The notes below the pieces were generated by a model, which saw only the letters and a list, made by a program, of their open reading frames with translations, was not told the DNA's origin and searched no databases. A DNA stretch of 64,000 nucleotides, taken from assembly GCA_000719025.1 (NCBI GenBank), contig JODP01000012.1, forward strand, positions 346,906-410,905. The letters are read 5' to 3'. This document shows, piece by piece, positions 61,663 to 64,000 of the stretch (positions are counted from its first letter, which is position 1; the number at the start of each line of letters is the position of its first letter). Source of the stretch: Kineosporia aurantiaca JCM 3230 (GTDB taxonomy: Bacteria; Actinomycetota; Actinomycetes; Actinomycetales; Kineosporiaceae). The translations under genes were made by a program, and so were the position numbers.

Positions 61663-62610
61663 ATGATTCTCGTGACCGGCGGCCTGGGCTTCATCGGCTC
61701 GCACACCGTGCGCGCCCTGACCGAAACCGGCCAGGAGTGCGTGCTCCTGCAGCGCCGCAGCCCGCAGTTGCCCGAGCACCTCGCGGATCTTCCCGTGCAC
61801 CTGGTCCAGGCGGACGTCGCAGACCTCGACAGCCTGCTCGCTGTCGGGAAGCAGTACCCCATCACCGGAATCGTCCACCTCGCCGTTTCCGTGCCTTGGG
61901 AGGCCCGGGGCACAGACATGATCGACTCGATGAGCCAGTCGGTAGAGGCGTTCCTCAACATCGCCCGCGCCGCGCAGGCCTGGGGTGTGCAACGGGTCGT
62001 CACCGCCAGCACCATCGGCGTTTACGCAGGTGTCCCGACCGCTGGAGCCCTCCTGGAGGACCAGCCGCTGCCCCTCGCCTTCACCCACGCCATTCCCACG
62101 TTCAAGAAGGTCACCGAGTTGCTGGCGGGCCAGCTCTCCAGCGAGACCAACGTCAGCATCGTCAACGCCCGGATCTCCGGCACCTGGGGACCGGGCGGCC
62201 ACCTGCCCGACCCCTTCTTCGCCGCGCCGTCCCTCATCCAGGCCGCCGCCAACCGCACGGCACCCGACCTGTCCGGTCTCATGCGACCGGCTCACACCGA
62301 AGACGCGCTCGACCTGCTGTACGTCAAGGACACCGGCCGGGCCCTGGCACTCCTTCAATTGACGGACGCTTTGAGTCACCAGACCTACAACGTCGCCTCT
62401 GGGCACTCCACCAGTAACGCTGACGTCCTGGCCGCAATCCGTTCGTTGGAGCCCGACTTCACCTTCGAGCTTCCCTCGACCGATGCCGGCCCCACCTCTT
62501 GGCAGGACATCACCCGCCTGCGCGAGGACACCGGTTTCGAGCCGCGCTACGACGTTTCCGCCGCGGCGGCCGACTACATCACCTGGCTGCGGGCCGGCCA
62601 CCAGCGGTAG
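61663..62610 (+). CDS. NAD-dependent epimerase/dehydratase-like protein
   Basis: 315 residues, extended SDR. The dinucleotide motif is TGGLGFIGSHTV and the Ser region is VVTASTIGVYAG. The expected YxxxK is not visible where it should be: the aligned stretch reads AIPTFKKVTE. It may therefore be a binding or atypical enzyme. It is controlled by the divergent MarR gene through the shared operator. Confidence 0.82.
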   Translation: MILVTGGLGFIGSHTVRALTETGQECVLLQRRSPQLPEHLADLPVHLVQADVADLDSLLAVGKQYPITGIVHLAVSVPWEARGTDMIDSMSQSVEAFLNIARAAQAWGVQRVVTASTIGVYAGVPTAGALLEDQPLPLAFTHAIPTFKKVTELLAGQLSSETNVSIVNARISGTWGPGGHLPDPFFAAPSLIQAAANRTAPDLSGLMRPAHTEDALDLLYVKDTGRALALLQLTDALSHQTYNVASGHSTSNADVLAAIRSLEPDFTFELPSTDAGPTSWQDITRLREDTGFEPRYDVSAAAADYITWLRAGHQR

Positions 62611-62616
62611 CCAGCT

Positions 62617-63621
62617 TCAGGTAAGGATCTCCTTCAGGATGGTCCAGGTCTCCGCGTCGTCGGCCGTCTCGGCGTGAGGCTCGCAAAAGCGGGCCAGACA
62701 GACCGCGATCTCGGTGAGATCCCACCGCCGCCGGTAGAGCTCGAGCAGGTTCGGGCGCGGGACGACACCCGTGGCTGCCGTGTAGGCAGCGTGCAGGGTG
62801 CCGTCGCCCGGGTCCAGATCCCACAGGTCACGCTCCGGCGGCGCCGCCAATGCGGTGTCCCAGTCGATCAGGAGCCATCCATCCTCGGTCCGCATCGTGT
62901 TCCCGGGATGCGGCTCCCCGTGAGTGAGAACCAGGCCGGGCTCAGCGCCGACTTCCGTGACCAGGTCGTCGTAGTGAGCGAAGGCTTGGCGGACCTGAGC
63001 GGAGTGAGAGGTCAGGAGTTCGACCGCTGGCTGCGTGTAGGGGCCCAACCCGGTGTCCACGCTCAAGCTGCCTTCGAGGAGGGCGGTGACGGTGTCTCGG
63101 AATGGGATGACGTAGTCGTCGCGGAGAGCTCGGTCCCGCACCTTGGTGGGTGCGGAGTGAACAACAATCACGAGATCGAGGACCGCACGGCGGTGCTGGT
63201 CTGTGTAGGTACCCCACTCGAAGGTCTCGCCTTCCACCAAGGGGTAGACCGCCACTGCGAAGAAGTCAGCGAATCTGGTCACCGGTTCGCCCTCGGAGTT
63301 CGGTAGCGGGGCCACCAGCACGTTGCTGTCGACGGTCTTCAGCGCCTGTGCAGCGCTGAGCGAAGCTCGAAGACGCTGGAAGCTCGCGGCCAACGGCTCA
63401 GCGCTGGACAGGCGGCGGGTCCGCAGATCGTCGATGGTGACGAATCGGCGCTCACCGGTCGGATCGGTAACTTCCCAGTGGTGACTGCCGAAGCCCACCG
63501 GAAGGTAGATCAAGGCCGTGGCCGTCAGCGACCAGCCGGCCTCCAAGACAGCGCGCAGCGCAAAATCGGGAAGATCGGCCGGCGGAGTGAGCATGCGCCA
63601 AAGATCGGAGACCAAGCTCAC
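62617..63621 (-). CDS. Aminoglycoside/spectinomycin phosphotransferase-like kinase
   Basis: 334 residues of the APH family. The catalytic loop is LTHGEPHPGNTM (HGE in place of the usual HGD, then Asn eight residues on), and the magnesium motif is LIDWD. The N-lobe has the ATP-binding part around GSHHWEV. APH(9)-like proteins share this layout, but many chromosomal members phosphorylate metabolites rather than antibiotics. The start is GTG. Confidence 0.85.
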   Translation of the reverse strand: MSLVSDLWRMLTPPADLPDFALRAVLEAGWSLTATALIYLPVGFGSHHWEVTDPTGERRFVTIDDLRTRRLSSAEPLAASFQRLRASLSAAQALKTVDSNVLVAPLPNSEGEPVTRFADFFAVAVYPLVEGETFEWGTYTDQHRRAVLDLVIVVHSAPTKVRDRALRDDYVIPFRDTVTALLEGSLSVDTGLGPYTQPAVELLTSHSAQVRQAFAHYDDLVTEVGAEPGLVLTHGEPHPGNTMRTEDGWLLIDWDTALAAPPERDLWDLDPGDGTLHAAYTAATGVVPRPNLLELYRRRWDLTEIAVCLARFCEPHAETADDAETWTILKEILT

Positions 63622-63651
63622 GGGTGCAACTGACTTCGGGGAACTGCGGGA

Positions 63652-63819
63652 TCACGACTCGGGGTGGCTGGCCGCCGCACTGTCCCACACGGGGCTGTCG
63701 CGGAACTCCTCCACCCTGCGGAGCTCCATCCGATCATCGCCCTGCTCTTCGTAAAAGAGCACGGGCTCGTCGGGCAGGTCGTGATGCCACTCGCAGACAA
63801 AGTAACTCGGCATCGGCAT
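63652..63819 (-). CDS. Short DUF6881-like protein, possibly C-terminally truncated
   Basis: 55 residues from the ATG preceded by GGAGGA at ideal spacing. The sequence PSYFVCEWHHDLPDEPVLFYEEQGDDRMELRRVEEFRD matches the start of DUF6881 proteins as I know them, which are usually near 90 residues. The rest of the domain is missing: the stop follows after HPES. A one-base shift could continue the reading, so a recent frameshift is possible. It lies between the 5S rRNA terminator and the kinase gene. Confidence 0.65.
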   Translation of the reverse strand: MPMPSYFVCEWHHDLPDEPVLFYEEQGDDRMELRRVEEFRDSPVWDSAAASHPES

Positions 63820-63846
63820 CGCTCCTCCGGCGACAAACGCAGTAAA

Positions 63847-63884
63847 GGCGGCCCGCGCCATCCAGAAACTGGATGGGGGCCGCC
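63847..63884 (-). terminator. Strong hairpin terminator of the rRNA operon
   Basis: GGCGGCC, then CCATCCAG, loop AAA, CTGGATGG, then GGCCGCC, with small internal mismatches. In the minus-strand transcript it follows the 5S rRNA by about 20 bases and is followed by TTTACT. This fits the end of an rRNA operon. Confidence 0.8.
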
Positions 63885-63903
63885 ATTACTGTCTTCAATT
63901 TTT

Positions 63904-64000
63904 GTCCGGCGATGTCCTACTCTCCCACACCGTAACCAGTGCAGTACCATCGGCGCTGGCAGGCTTAGCTTCCGGGTTCGGAATGGGACCGGGCGTTTCC
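63904..64000 (-). rRNA. rrf: 5S ribosomal RNA, 5' end cut off by the window
   Basis: Reverse complement of the last 97 bases contains the 5S consensus core: GGTCCCATTCCGAACCCGGAAGCTAAGCC, then GCCGATGGTACTGC, and closes with GGGAGAGTAGGACATCGCCGGAC. About 20 bases of the 5' end lie beyond the right edge. The rest of the rRNA operon would be to the right, on the minus strand. Confidence 0.95.

Noticed and set aside
63618..63950. Coding frame across the 5S rRNA end and terminator
   Set aside because: The bases match 5S rRNA and a GC hairpin; the translation has no family features.

Overview
The window is about 64 kb of very GC-rich DNA with the gene style of a free-living, mycelial-type actinomycete. 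Coding is dense, 4-base stop/start overlaps (ATGA, GTGA) and GTG/TTG starts are common. The content is also actinobacterial: a bkd/acyl-CoA carboxylase locus with a small epsilon-type subunit, an ECF41/SigJ-like sigma factor, an LAxTG-type sortase signal and many one-component regulators. A family such as Kineosporiaceae would fit, but that is only an impression; no taxonomic marker in the window settles it. The right edge cuts through a 5S rRNA gene on the minus strand, so an rRNA operon lies just outside.

Layout from left to right. 1-366 holds no gene I can support, but carries two copies of a short dispersed repeat, GCCTGTTATCA. 367-1900 is an SDR gene with its TetR regulator and two matching operator sites. 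1925-7544 is one long minus-strand operon: ROK regulator, ABC permease, ATPase, substrate-binding lipoprotein and type I sulfatase. 7650-10704 holds a quinone oxidoreductase, a GNAT enzyme, and an ECF41-like sigma factor facing a carboxymuconolactone decarboxylase-like (AhpD-like) protein. 10725-18517 has four membrane diguanylate cyclase paralogues around a Tat-exported FAD oxidase. 18640-21717 is an NADPH:quinone reductase with a NarL-type two-component system whose kinase carries an apparent repeat-bounded insertion.

21783-37661 has surface and secreted functions: a 2803-residue protein with 27 IPT/TIG repeats and an LAFTG sorting signal, a secreted alpha-amylase, a 989-residue disordered repeat protein and aminopeptidase N. 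37717-41419 holds two methyltransferases, an alpha/alpha-toroid protein and a GT4 glycosyltransferase. 41471-49155 is a branched-chain amino acid catabolic locus. The three BCKDH subunit genes are divergent from acyl-CoA dehydrogenase, carboxyltransferase, epsilon-like subunit, MaoC and CitE-like lyase genes, with a perfect 10-bp-arm inverted repeat between them. 49101-63819 is a run of regulator/enzyme pairs (AraC with GH3, SorC with SDR, LysR with EamA, TetR with DUF1304, MarR with epimerase), plus a thiolase, a GMC oxidoreductase, an aminoglycoside-phosphotransferase-like kinase and a DUF6881-like small protein.

The main unexplained signals are: the dispersed GCCTGTTATCA element, which in three of five copies lies inside coding sequence and always reads Asp-Asn-Arg; the array of I-site-less diguanylate cyclases; the low-complexity motif-repeat protein at 32040-35009; and several perfect palindromic operators in divergent promoters.
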